Of a stretch of DNA of 5,388 nt, positions 1 through 5,388 are shown piece by piece. Source of the stretch: Spirochaetales bacterium (GTDB lineage: Bacteria > Spirochaetota > Spirochaetia > SPDA01); assembly GCA_004525155.1 (NCBI GenBank), contig SPDA01000188.1:1-5388 (forward strand), given 5' to 3'. The first letter of the stretch is position 1. The number at the start of each line of letters is the position of its first letter. Made by a program: the position numbers and the translations under genes. The notes beneath the pieces are model-generated. The model ran no database searches. It was not told the origin of the DNA and saw only the letters and a program-made list of their open reading frames with translations.

Positions 1-33
1 ACTCCCCGGGTTCATAACCCCTTTCGGCTCAAC
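1..33 (-). pseudogene. Possible 3' remnant of a FAD-linked oxidase gene, cut by window edge
   Basis: Read on the minus strand, in frame directly after the TAA of the acyltransferase gene, this stretch gives VEPKGVMNPGS. FAD-linked oxidases of the GlcD/D-lactate dehydrogenase type end in a conserved (F)DPKGxxNPG signature, and the intact oxidase elsewhere in this window ends FDPKGLLNPGVLL. The preceding Val (GTT) would be the usual Phe with one base change. No oxidase sequence precedes it, because the upstream DNA encodes the acyltransferase C-terminus. It may be the tail of a deleted or rearranged oxidase copy. Alternatively it may be chance, or the start region of a gene running off the left edge: ATG at 15-13 has AAAGGGG before it, but only about 2 bases away, too close for a good ribosome-binding site. 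The motif is seen; the origin is inference. Confidence 0.3.
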
Positions 34-1002
34 TTACAGCCGGACATGCCACCCCTTCCAGTCGAGAAATATGCCGGTGCCCCCGCAGACAAGAAGCAGA
101 ACAGCGGCAGCCGGTACGACAAGATACAGCGGAGAAGCCGGCGGCAATATGACATTGAGCAGCAGAATGAAAAGATGGTGCAGTATATACAGGACAAGCG
201 CGTTCCGGCCTATTTTTCCGATAATGGGAAAGCGGATACCGCCGCAGTCCGCGGTAAGGTAAAACAACAGCATGACAAGGGCGCTCATACCCGTTGTCAG
301 CAGCACGTAGGAGGAGGAAACCAGGTGCTTGTTGACGGGAAGGACTAGCGAGAGGAGTGCTGCCGAAGAAATTAGAACTCCGCCGCCCCCGCCGAGGACT
401 GCCGCGGCTCTTTTCAGTCCTTTACCTTTCATCCAGCTGCCGGCGCAGGAGGCTGCAATCACGATAATGCCAAAGGCAGCCGTGGCCGCGGGTCCACCCA
501 GGCCGTCCCCGAAAAACAGAACAGGCATCCCGAGCAGGGCAGCTGCCTCATATCCTGTAAAAAAGAGAAATCCGAGCAGCAGACGCGGCAGGGGTTTCAG
601 GAACATGAAGACCATGGCATAGATTCCCGTGGACCCGATCATGGTAAGCACTCCCCAGCCCGCGCGGCGGTGTACCAGCAGTTCCCCGAAAAACCCCATA
701 CAGAAAAGAATGATATTCCGAACTGTAAAATGCAGGACGGTTCTCCCGGTCCCGCCGCTCGTAAGCCGCCGCGCGAAAGAAAGGCCGTAGGAAAACCCCA
801 AAGAGAACAGGAACATGGGTGCTACAAAATCGGCAATGGTAAAACCGTTCCCCGGTGCGTGTTTGAACCAGGCCGGTACGAGGCTGTAATCCGCAAGGGA
901 ATTGACGGCAATCATGAGCAGTATCGCGGAACCGCGCAGGAGATCGAGTGAAGCGATCCGTTTTCCCGAATCCTTTACCTTCAGAACAAGACCTTCCGCC
1001 AT
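34..1002 (-). CDS. Multipass membrane acyltransferase, heparan-alpha-glucosaminide N-acetyltransferase (HGSNAT/NagX)-like
   Basis: This is a 322-residue integral membrane protein with roughly nine to ten hydrophobic segments. Numbered from a possible GTG one codon upstream, the N-terminus has RIASLDLLRGSAILLM (16-31). It is followed by WFKHAPGNGFTIADFVAPMF (46-65), the family hallmark seen as KHAxWNGxTxADLVFPxF in HGSNAT-like proteins. His49 aligns with the luminal histidine proposed as the acetyl-relay residue of human HGSNAT. Further family-like blocks are LPVNKHLVSSSYVLLTTG (222-239), IGRNALVLYILHH (265-277) and a C-terminal FLDWKGWHVRL. Bacterial relatives are thought to acetylate amino sugars or cell-wall sugars; the substrate here is unknown. 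At about 322 residues it is somewhat shorter than many relatives (about 370-390), but both ends look complete. I chose ATG at 1002-1000 because the predicted promoter places transcription start there; GTG at 1005 remains formally possible. There is no Shine-Dalgarno sequence upstream. Confidence 0.85.
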   Translation of the reverse strand: MAEGLVLKVKDSGKRIASLDLLRGSAILLMIAVNSLADYSLVPAWFKHAPGNGFTIADFVAPMFLFSLGFSYGLSFARRLTSGGTGRTVLHFTVRNIILFCMGFFGELLVHRRAGWGVLTMIGSTGIYAMVFMFLKPLPRLLLGFLFFTGYEAAALLGMPVLFFGDGLGGPAATAAFGIIVIAASCAGSWMKGKGLKRAAAVLGGGGGVLISSAALLSLVLPVNKHLVSSSYVLLTTGMSALVMLLFYLTADCGGIRFPIIGKIGRNALVLYILHHLFILLLNVILPPASPLYLVVPAAAVLLLVCGGTGIFLDWKGWHVRL

Positions 1003-1008
1003 CACAGC

Positions 1009-1037
1009 ATAGTAGGTTCAGGATATGGGCATGTCAA
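1009..1037 (-). promoter_or_regulatory. Sigma-70-type promoter of the acyltransferase gene, predicted leaderless
   Basis: On the minus strand TTGACA (1037-1032), a perfect -35 hexamer, is followed after exactly 17 bases by TACTAT (1014-1009), a good -10 hexamer. Transcription normally starts about 7 bases past the -10 box, which falls on the A of the ATG at 1002. The absence of any purine-rich ribosome-binding site in GCTGTG just before this ATG agrees with a leaderless message. The -35 box lies inside or at the edge of the decayed methyltransferase gene on the opposite strand. Confidence 0.65.
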
Positions 1038-1562
1038 TGACGCTGTGTGAGAAAAATGCCTCCGCCCGGACTTCCGGAAACATGACGCGAGGAATCTGCC
1101 TTTTACGGAAGAATTCGACCTGGTGATGATGCTCTGCGAAGGAGCCTTTCCCCTCATGGAAACGGATGAAATGAACTACGCCATTCTCCGGAACGCGGCC
1201 GCTGCGCTCAAACCCGGGGAAAGCTCATTTTCACCACATTGAACGGTTTGTATCCGCTGTTCCATTCGGTAAGGGATTTTCTCGCTTCCACGCGGGAAGA
1301 AGGGAATGCAGTCTATGAAAACAATACCTTCGATCTCATGACTTTCAGGGATTTCAACACCACCATCATCGAGGATGATTCGGGCAACAGAAAGGAGCTT
1401 GCCTGCAATGAACGCTACTATGTACCTTCGGAGATCACCTGGCTGCTCAAATCCCTCAGCTTCGGCACAATCGGTATTTTCGGCGCAAGGCTGGGCTGTT
1501 TCAGCAGGGAGCACAGGCTCACCGCGGAAGACTTCGAGATGCTGGGTGTTGCGCAACTTTAA
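1031..1562 (+). pseudogene. Decayed SAM-dependent methyltransferase (class I), 5'-truncated with two frameshifts
   Basis: Three consecutive frames join into one methyltransferase-like protein. The first (from about 1031) reads MSMTLCEK and breaks at the A5 run 1052-1056. The second (1054-1218) reads DFRKHDARNLPF, then EEFDLVMMLCEGAFPLMETD and ends at LKPG. The third (from 1218) continues GKLIFTTLNGLYPLFHS, then FDLMTFRD, NERYYVPSEITWLLKSL, FGARLGCFSRE and EDFEMLGVAQL with TAA at 1560-1562. Restoring one G to GGGG (1216-1219) recreates the expected LKPGGKLIFTT post-motif, and one base near 1052-1056 joins the first two frames. The DAR-LPF-EFDLV block matches the region around motifs II and III of Rossmann-fold methyltransferases, and the C-terminus is complete. 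The SAM-binding motif I (VLDxGCGxG) is absent: only about 25 bases separate the remnant from the start of the acyltransferase gene. About 177 codons remain of an expected 250 or so. No start codon or ribosome-binding site for a functional product is apparent. The longest open piece (TTG 1239 to 1562, 107 residues) lacks the cofactor site. Confidence 0.8.
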
Positions 1563-1585
1563 GTAACCAGATTCACTATGTACAT

Positions 1586-1683
1586 CCCGGGGGCGTCGCG
1601 GGGGTGTCCCCAGCGGAGGGGGCAGCGGAAGCCGTCTCCGGCTGGAGCGTTCCCCAGTACTCTGGGGCGGGGAGACTTCCCCC
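1586..1683. repeat. GC-rich nested-hairpin intergenic element
   Basis: The element is a compact series of inverted repeats. GGGG-TGT-CCCC lies at 1601-1611, GCCG-TCTC-CGGC at 1631-1642 and CCCCAG-TACT-CTGGGG at 1652-1667. An outer arm GGGGG-C-GTC (1589-1597) can pair with GAC-TT-CCCCC (1674-1683), closing the whole into one branched structure. CAGCGGA occurs twice (1611-1617 and 1623-1629) around GGGGG. It differs sharply in composition from the AT-rich promoter region beside it. No open reading frame here looks real. It resembles dispersed REP-like or structured intergenic elements, but with one copy in view a repeat family cannot be shown. It could also act as a transcription barrier downstream of the methyltransferase remnant, though no U tract follows the outer stem directly. 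Confidence 0.5.
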
Positions 1684-1718
1684 AGCATAAAAAATACCTC
1701 CCGACCTTGCCGTTTCCA

Positions 1719-1727
1719 TGTTATGAT
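1719..1727 (+). promoter_or_regulatory. Extended -10 promoter of the nucleotidase gene
   Basis: TG-T-TATGAT (1719-1727) fits the extended -10 form TGnTATAAT with one mismatch. No good -35 hexamer sits 17 bases upstream, as expected for extended -10 promoters. An alternative pair, TTGCCG (1707-1712) with TATAGA (1728-1733) at 15 bases, is weaker. Start of transcription would be near 1734, giving a leader of about 32 bases. Confidence 0.45.
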
Positions 1728-1755
1728 TATAGAATTGAATAAATTATTTTTCTGC

Positions 1756-1763
1756 AGGAGGAG
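1756..1763 (+). promoter_or_regulatory. Ribosome-binding site of the nucleotidase gene
   Basis: AGGAGGAG ends two bases before the ATG at 1766, with the core AGGAGG (1756-1761) four bases from it. It is strong and fixes the start; the signal peptide that follows begins exactly there. Confidence 0.85.
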
Positions 1764-1765
1764 AC

Positions 1766-3670
1766 ATGAAAACTTTTAAATTCTTTCTGACGCTCCTGGC
1801 ATTGCTGACTGCATTGTTTTTCATAAGCTGCCAGACAGAGGCGCCGGCAAAAACGGAAGCAGGAACGGCGCAGGAGGCTGCACCCGCGGCCGAAGAGAAA
1901 CCGGCAGCGGAAGCCGCCGCCGGGCCGGAAAAAGTTCCGGTTACCCTCAAGTTCATAGAAACGACGGACATCCACGGTTCGCTGTATCCCTATAACTTCA
2001 TAACCGACAAGCCGGTGGGCGCGTCCCTGGCACAGGTTTATGCCTATGTGACACAGGAACGGGCCAAGGCTGATCAGCAGGTGGTGCTCCTGGACGACGG
2101 GGACATTCTCCAGGGCCAGCCGGTGGTGTACTACTACAACTTCGAGAACACCCAGGCGAAGCACATCCAGTCCCAGGTTATGAACTTCATGAAGTATGAT
2201 GCCGGTACCCTCGGCAATCATGACATAGAGGCGGGGCACCCGGTCTACGACAAGCTGGTGAAAGAGTTTTCCTTTCCCTGGCTTGCGGCAAACGCCGTTA
2301 AACCGGACGGAACGCCTTACTTCAAGCCTTATACGGTCCTGAACAAGGGCGGCCTCAAAATCGCAGTCATCGGCCTCATCACTCCCTGGATTCCCAACTG
2401 GCTCCCTCAGCAGTTCTGGACGGGCATGGAATTCGAGGACATGACGGTTTCCGCGGAAAAGTGGATAAAAATAGTAAAGGAAACGGAAAAGCCTGACCTG
2501 ATCGTGGGACTGTTTCATTCCGGGGTGGATTTCACCTACGGCGGCGCCAACGCCGACACCCCGAAGAACGAGAATGCCTCGGAGCTGGTGGCGACCAGGG
2601 TGCCTGGTTTCGACCTCATCTTTACGGGACACGACCATCAGCAGAACAACAAGGTGGTGAAGGACCCGAACGGCAGAGACGTGTATATCTTCGGGAGCCA
2701 GAACGCGGCCAGAAACATCTCTTCCGTAACGGTGAAGCTGACCTGGGACAAGGCGGCCGGTGCCTGGAGCAAAGCAGTGAGCGGCGAAATAATGCCGGTG
2801 GAAGGCCTCACGGCGGACGCCGCATTCCTCAAGGCATTCGATTCCCAGTTCAACGAAGTTAAAGGTTATGTTTCACGTCCCATCGGGAAAATGACCAATA
2901 AAATTACCACAAGGGATTCCATGTTCGGCGACAGCGCCTTCGTCGATCTTATTCACAACATACAGCTTGACCTCACGTCGAAGCCGGACTTCGGCCTCAA
3001 CAAGGCGGAGATATCGTTTGCCGCTCCTCTTTCAGCTGATGCTTCGATTCCCTCCAGCGCCGACGGGACGCTCTACGTGCGGGACATGTTCAATCTCTAT
3101 GTGTACGAAAACTTTCTCTACACCATGCAGATGACAGGACAGCAGGTAAAGGATTTTCTCGAATTCTCCTACGCCGGCTGGTTCAATACCATGAAGGGCG
3201 CCAATGACAACATCATCAATTTCAAGAAAGACGCTTCCGGAAACCTCGTTATGGACGAGAAAACCGGCATGCCCGTACCGGCGGTACGGTATTACAATTA
3301 CGATTCCGCCGCCGGGATCATCTACAGCGTGGACGTCACCAAGCCGGCAGGGAGCCGAATAACCATCACGTCCATGGCCGACAAAACCCCCTTCGACCTG
3401 AAAAAAACCTACAGCGTCGCAATCAATTCCTACCGCGCCCAGGGGGGAGGCGGCCACCTTACATCCGGTGCAAAGATGAACGATACCGACGTCAAGGCCA
3501 TGAAATACGTCACCTCGTCCACTATCAAGGACCTGCGCTTCTACCTCATGAAATGGTTTGAAGGCCAGAAGGGACCAGTTGCGCCGGCAGCAAACGGGAC
3601 CTGGAAAGTCATTCCCGATGCGAATGCCAAAGCGGGTAAAACCCTCGACATGCCGCTGCTGTACAAATAA
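1766..3670 (+). CDS. Lipoprotein 5'-nucleotidase / 2',3'-cyclic-nucleotide 2'-phosphodiesterase (CpdB-like)
   Basis: This 634-residue two-domain secreted metallophosphoesterase hydrolyses phosphate from nucleotides and probably opens 2',3'-cyclic nucleotides, feeding nucleoside and phosphate uptake. The N-terminus is a lipoprotein signal: MKTFKFF, a hydrophobic core, then FFIS with Cys22 as the lipidated residue. The lipobox is relaxed, as is common in spirochaetes. Residues 23-58 are a flexible linker rich in Ala, Glu and Pro. The catalytic domain carries the full binuclear metal set: D68 and H70 (TTDIHG), D113 (DDGD), N151 and H152 (GNHD), H251 (LFHSG), and H289 and H291 (TGHDH). The C-terminal substrate domain starts near 371 (RPIGK). 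It includes FAAPLSADASIPSSADGTLYVRD (418-440, described by position), a VYENFLYTMQMTGQQVKDFLE stretch (446-466), YYNYDSAAGIIYSVDVTKP (509-527) and NSYRAQGGGGHL (554-565). These are typical of CpdB rather than of plain UshA-type enzymes. It is monocistronic, with its own promoter and terminators. Substrate preference is inferred from the family. Confidence 0.92.
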   Translation: MKTFKFFLTLLALLTALFFISCQTEAPAKTEAGTAQEAAPAAEEKPAAEAAAGPEKVPVTLKFIETTDIHGSLYPYNFITDKPVGASLAQVYAYVTQERAKADQQVVLLDDGDILQGQPVVYYYNFENTQAKHIQSQVMNFMKYDAGTLGNHDIEAGHPVYDKLVKEFSFPWLAANAVKPDGTPYFKPYTVLNKGGLKIAVIGLITPWIPNWLPQQFWTGMEFEDMTVSAEKWIKIVKETEKPDLIVGLFHSGVDFTYGGANADTPKNENASELVATRVPGFDLIFTGHDHQQNNKVVKDPNGRDVYIFGSQNAARNISSVTVKLTWDKAAGAWSKAVSGEIMPVEGLTADAAFLKAFDSQFNEVKGYVSRPIGKMTNKITTRDSMFGDSAFVDLIHNIQLDLTSKPDFGLNKAEISFAAPLSADASIPSSADGTLYVRDMFNLYVYENFLYTMQMTGQQVKDFLEFSYAGWFNTMKGANDNIINFKKDASGNLVMDEKTGMPVPAVRYYNYDSAAGIIYSVDVTKPAGSRITITSMADKTPFDLKKTYSVAINSYRAQGGGGHLTSGAKMNDTDVKAMKYVTSSTIKDLRFYLMKWFEGQKGPVAPAANGTWKVIPDANAKAGKTLDMPLLYK

Positions 3671-3701
3671 TTTTTTCCTGCTGTCAGCTTTCAGGCTGCA
3701 T

Positions 3702-3735
3702 CTGCGCCGCCTCCTTGGGAGGCGGCGCAGCTTTT
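3702..3735 (+). terminator. Strong intrinsic terminator of the nucleotidase gene
   Basis: A perfect 13-bp GC-rich stem (CTGCGCCGCCTCC, 3702-3714, with GGAGGCGGCGCAG, 3718-3730) closes a TTG triloop and is followed by CTTTTCCC. It lies 31 bases after the nucleotidase stop codon. Read from the other strand the hairpin has no U tract, so it may pause but not classically terminate the convergent oxidase transcript. Confidence 0.85.
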
Positions 3736-3742
3736 CCCGATG

Positions 3743-3761
3743 CCGGGATGCCCCGGTTTTT
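3743..3761 (+). terminator. Second, tandem terminator overlapping the convergent oxidase stop codon
   Basis: CCGGG (3743-3747), loop ATGC, CCCGG (3752-3756), then TTTTT (3757-3761) form a short intrinsic terminator for plus-strand transcription. Its last two T bases are part of the minus-strand TAA stop (3762-3760). The stem is only 5 bp, so it is probably a back-up to the stronger hairpin just upstream. Confidence 0.5.
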
Positions 3762-5349
3762 ACAGCAGCACCCCGGGATTGAGGAGCCCTTTCGGGTCAA
3801 AGAGCTGTTTCACTTTCTTCATTATTTCCCGTCCCTCCTCGCCGAACTGCAGGGCAAGGTATTCCCTCTTGAGCCTGCCGAGCCCGTGCTCAGCAGACAC
3901 GCTTCCGCCGAAGGAAGCTGCCCGGCGCGCGAAATCCTTGTACAGCTCCCTGCCCTGCTCCAGTTCTTCCCGGCTTTCAGGCAGAATGTTGACGTGCAGG
4001 TGCCCGTTGCCGATATGCCCGAATATGCAGTATTCAAGGCCCCGGGCGTCAAGCGAAGAGCGGTAAATCCTGAGCATTTCCCGAAGGGCGGCGTCCGGAA
4101 CAGCCATGTCGGTCCCGATTTTAGTGAGTCCCGGGATGCTCCGCCGTCTCCCGCCCAGTACGGCGTTTATACGTTCCGGCAGGGCGTGCCTGAAGTTCTT
4201 CATGGCGCGCAGGGTGCCCGGAGAAAACCCCGCCCAGGTCGCATCCGGCCGCAGTCCATGCTCATGGAAGACGCTGTACAGCTCCTCTTTTATTTCCCGA
4301 AACGCCTGTTCCCCTGAAAAACCGATTTCCGTATAGAGGACCGCGGCTGTTTGTTCCGGAATATCCGGAACTCCGCTCGCTTCATGCTGCAGATCCCGGT
4401 AGTCCCGAAGCAGGGCCAGGGATTTCGCATCCATGTACTCCAGAGCCAGGGGTTTAAAACCCGCGCAGTTTTTCAGGGCCCGGACAAGATCCACCGGTTC
4501 GTCCGATTCGGGGAAAAGACAGAGATACAGAGTTTCATCCGGCGGTTCAACAAGCCTCAATTCCAGCTCCGTGATCATGCCCAGGGTGCCTTCGCTTCCG
4601 ATAAACAGGTCGATCAATTCCGCATCCGCCTTGAGCCAGTATCCGCCGGCATGTTTTGTCACGGGAGGATCGAGAGACGGAACAGTGATTGTCCGGCCCC
4701 CGCAGGATAGGGTAATGTTTTTTCCTTCGCCCAGTGCGCCTTCTCCCCTGTGCGCGCGCATCCTGCTGCCGTTCGCGAGAACCGCTTCCAGTCCCAGCAC
4801 CCAGTCCCGCGTGGGGCCGTAGAACAGGGTACGCGCACCGCTTGCGTTTGTCGCCGCCATACCGCCGATGGCTGCGGATGTTTCCGTCGGGTCCACCGGG
4901 AAAAAAAGTTTCGGGAGAACAAGTTTCCCTCCCTGTCCGGCGCTGCCTGCAGCTTTGCCGCCGGCATTACTAATGCCGCGTGTCAGCATTTCCTGCAGAC
5001 TTTTCAGTTTCCACCCCGCACCCAGTGTTATGGTCCAGCAGGCCCTCGCTTCATCGTAGCGGAGTTCCGGAGCTCTTTTTAATCCCTCGAGCGAGATAAG
5101 CGCCCCGCAGCCCTCCGGTACGGCGCCTCCGGTGATTCCCGTGCGCCCGCCGGATACACAGTACGGTATTCCGCAGGAAAATAATTCTGAGGCTGCTTCC
5201 TGCACCTCCTCCGTGGTTTTCGGGAGATAGAGCGCTTCGATGCGGCCGGAGGCACGTGTACTGCCGGCATCAAGCTTCGATTCATCCTCGAGATAGTCTG
5301 CGTATCCTTCCTTAATCCTCCGGAACCCCGTAATTTTCCTGCAGTTCAA
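3760..5349 (-). CDS. FAD-linked oxidase, GlcD / D-lactate dehydrogenase / D-2-hydroxyacid dehydrogenase type
   Basis: This 529-residue flavoprotein belongs to the VAO/PCMH family with the FAD-oxidase C-terminal domain (type 4). Such enzymes oxidise D-2-hydroxyacids such as D-lactate, glycolate or 2-hydroxyglutarate to 2-oxoacids. The FAD domain spans about 35-270: SGGRTGITGGAVPEG (66-80) binds the FAD pyrophosphate, PVDPTETSAAIGGMAATNAS (151-170) and YGPTRDWVLGLEAVLANG (177-194) follow, and GSEGTLGMITELELRL (251-266) closes the domain. The C-terminal domain carries GHIGNGHLHVN (444-454), SAEHGLGRLKREYL (485-498) and the terminal FDPKGLLNPG (517-526). H445, H452 and E487 match the metal site, and H488 the catalytic histidine, of D-2-hydroxyglutarate/D-lactate dehydrogenases. 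There is no signal peptide, cysteine-rich Fe-S domain or membrane segment, so it is probably cytoplasmic. Residues 196-245 form a longer insert than in simple GlcD. The TTG start is supported by GGGGAGG five bases upstream and by coupling to the preceding gene. The exact substrate cannot be told. Confidence 0.9.
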   Translation of the reverse strand: MNCRKITGFRRIKEGYADYLEDESKLDAGSTRASGRIEALYLPKTTEEVQEAASELFSCGIPYCVSGGRTGITGGAVPEGCGALISLEGLKRAPELRYDEARACWTITLGAGWKLKSLQEMLTRGISNAGGKAAGSAGQGGKLVLPKLFFPVDPTETSAAIGGMAATNASGARTLFYGPTRDWVLGLEAVLANGSRMRAHRGEGALGEGKNITLSCGGRTITVPSLDPPVTKHAGGYWLKADAELIDLFIGSEGTLGMITELELRLVEPPDETLYLCLFPESDEPVDLVRALKNCAGFKPLALEYMDAKSLALLRDYRDLQHEASGVPDIPEQTAAVLYTEIGFSGEQAFREIKEELYSVFHEHGLRPDATWAGFSPGTLRAMKNFRHALPERINAVLGGRRRSIPGLTKIGTDMAVPDAALREMLRIYRSSLDARGLEYCIFGHIGNGHLHVNILPESREELEQGRELYKDFARRAASFGGSVSAEHGLGRLKREYLALQFGEEGREIMKKVKQLFDPKGLLNPGVLL

Positions 5350-5387
5350 CGGTTCCTCCCCTTGAAGTGGCGGATGATTTTTCCGAG
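5346..5387 (-). CDS. 3' end of an upstream minus-strand gene (partial)
   Basis: The frame read leftward from the right edge gives LGKIIRHFKGRNR followed by TGA at 5348-5346. The stop overlaps the oxidase TTG start as TTGA, a usual arrangement for translationally coupled operon genes. The oxidase ribosome-binding site lies within its last codons. Only 13 codons are visible, so no function can be given. The basic tail is compatible with a normal protein C-terminus, but the frame could be open by chance. Confidence 0.45.
   Translation of the reverse strand, partial: LGKIIRHFKGRNR
5355..5361 (-). promoter_or_regulatory. Ribosome-binding site deciding the TTG start of the oxidase
   Basis: On the minus strand AAGGGGAGGAACCG directly precedes TTG (5349-5347). 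The GGGGAGG core is five bases from it, ideal spacing. The next in-frame ATG codons lie deep in the conserved protein, so this rare start is well supported. Confidence 0.8.
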
Positions 5388-5388
5388 T

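Noticed and set aside
1003..1005. GTG as the acyltransferase start
   Set aside because: It lies only four bases past the -10 box and one codon before an ATG that coincides with the predicted transcription start; no ribosome-binding site favours it.
1210..1224. Programmed frameshift in the methyltransferase gene
   Set aside because: There is no standard slippery heptamer with a downstream structure, a second break exists upstream, and the N-terminal domain is missing. Decay explains all three.
1176..1688. Minus-strand open frame of 170 codons across the methyltransferase remnant and hairpin element
   Set aside because: It is antisense to clear methyltransferase protein similarity, and its Arg/Pro-rich beginning comes from the GC-rich hairpin element. 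It has no recognisable domain or ribosome-binding site.
1727..2638. Minus-strand open frame of 303 codons inside the nucleotidase gene
   Set aside because: It is a reading shadow opposite conserved metallophosphoesterase coding sequence and gives low-complexity, family-less protein.
3715..4317. Plus-strand open frame of 200 codons opposite the oxidase 3' half
   Set aside because: It overlaps the terminator hairpin and lies antisense to the strongly conserved oxidase domain; it has no family signature.
1..5388. CRISPR array, tRNA/rRNA genes, insertion sequence or defence system
   Set aside because: I saw no regularly spaced direct repeats, transposase or integrase motifs, tRNA-like folds or known defence domains. 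Apart from the hairpin element the content is ordinary metabolic and membrane genes.

Overview
The window is about 5.4 kb of moderately GC-rich bacterial DNA. It holds three intact protein genes, one decayed gene and the edges of two neighbours. Origin cannot be fixed from sequence alone. The relaxed lipobox of the central lipoprotein (FFIS followed by Cys22), the gene mix and the loose intergenic GC-rich hairpin element are compatible with a spirochaete of the Treponema/Spirochaeta type; this is an inference, not a match.

Layout from left to right: (1) Bases 1-33, minus strand, encode in frame after a stop codon a short peptide resembling the C-terminal signature of FAD-linked oxidases. (2) Bases 34-1002, minus strand, encode a multipass membrane acyltransferase of the heparan-alpha-glucosaminide N-acetyltransferase (HGSNAT/NagX/DUF5009) type. 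A near-consensus promoter sits so close to its start codon that the mRNA is predicted to be leaderless. (3) About 1031-1562, plus strand, is the remnant of a class I SAM-dependent methyltransferase, lacking its N-terminal part and carrying two apparent frameshifts. (4) About 1586-1683 is a GC-rich nested-hairpin intergenic element. (5) 1766-3670, plus strand, encodes a lipoprotein of the 5'-nucleotidase / 2',3'-cyclic-nucleotide phosphodiesterase (CpdB-like) family, with an extended -10 promoter, a strong ribosome-binding site and two tandem terminators. (6) 3760-5349, minus strand, encodes a GlcD/D-lactate-dehydrogenase-type FAD-linked oxidase that starts at TTG. (7) 5346-5387, minus strand, is the probable 3' end of an upstream gene, overlapping the oxidase start as TTGA.

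The genes do not form one pathway. The nucleotidase is likely a stand-alone surface or periplasmic scavenging gene releasing nucleoside and phosphate from nucleotides. The oxidase is in a minus-strand operon with whatever lies to the right. The membrane acyltransferase is separately transcribed, divergent from the nucleotidase with the dead methyltransferase between them. I found no tRNA, rRNA, CRISPR array, transposase or defence system. The most notable items are the predicted leaderless promoter whose -35 box lies in pseudogene sequence, the methyltransferase decay, and the oxidase-like C-terminal motif immediately behind the acyltransferase stop codon.
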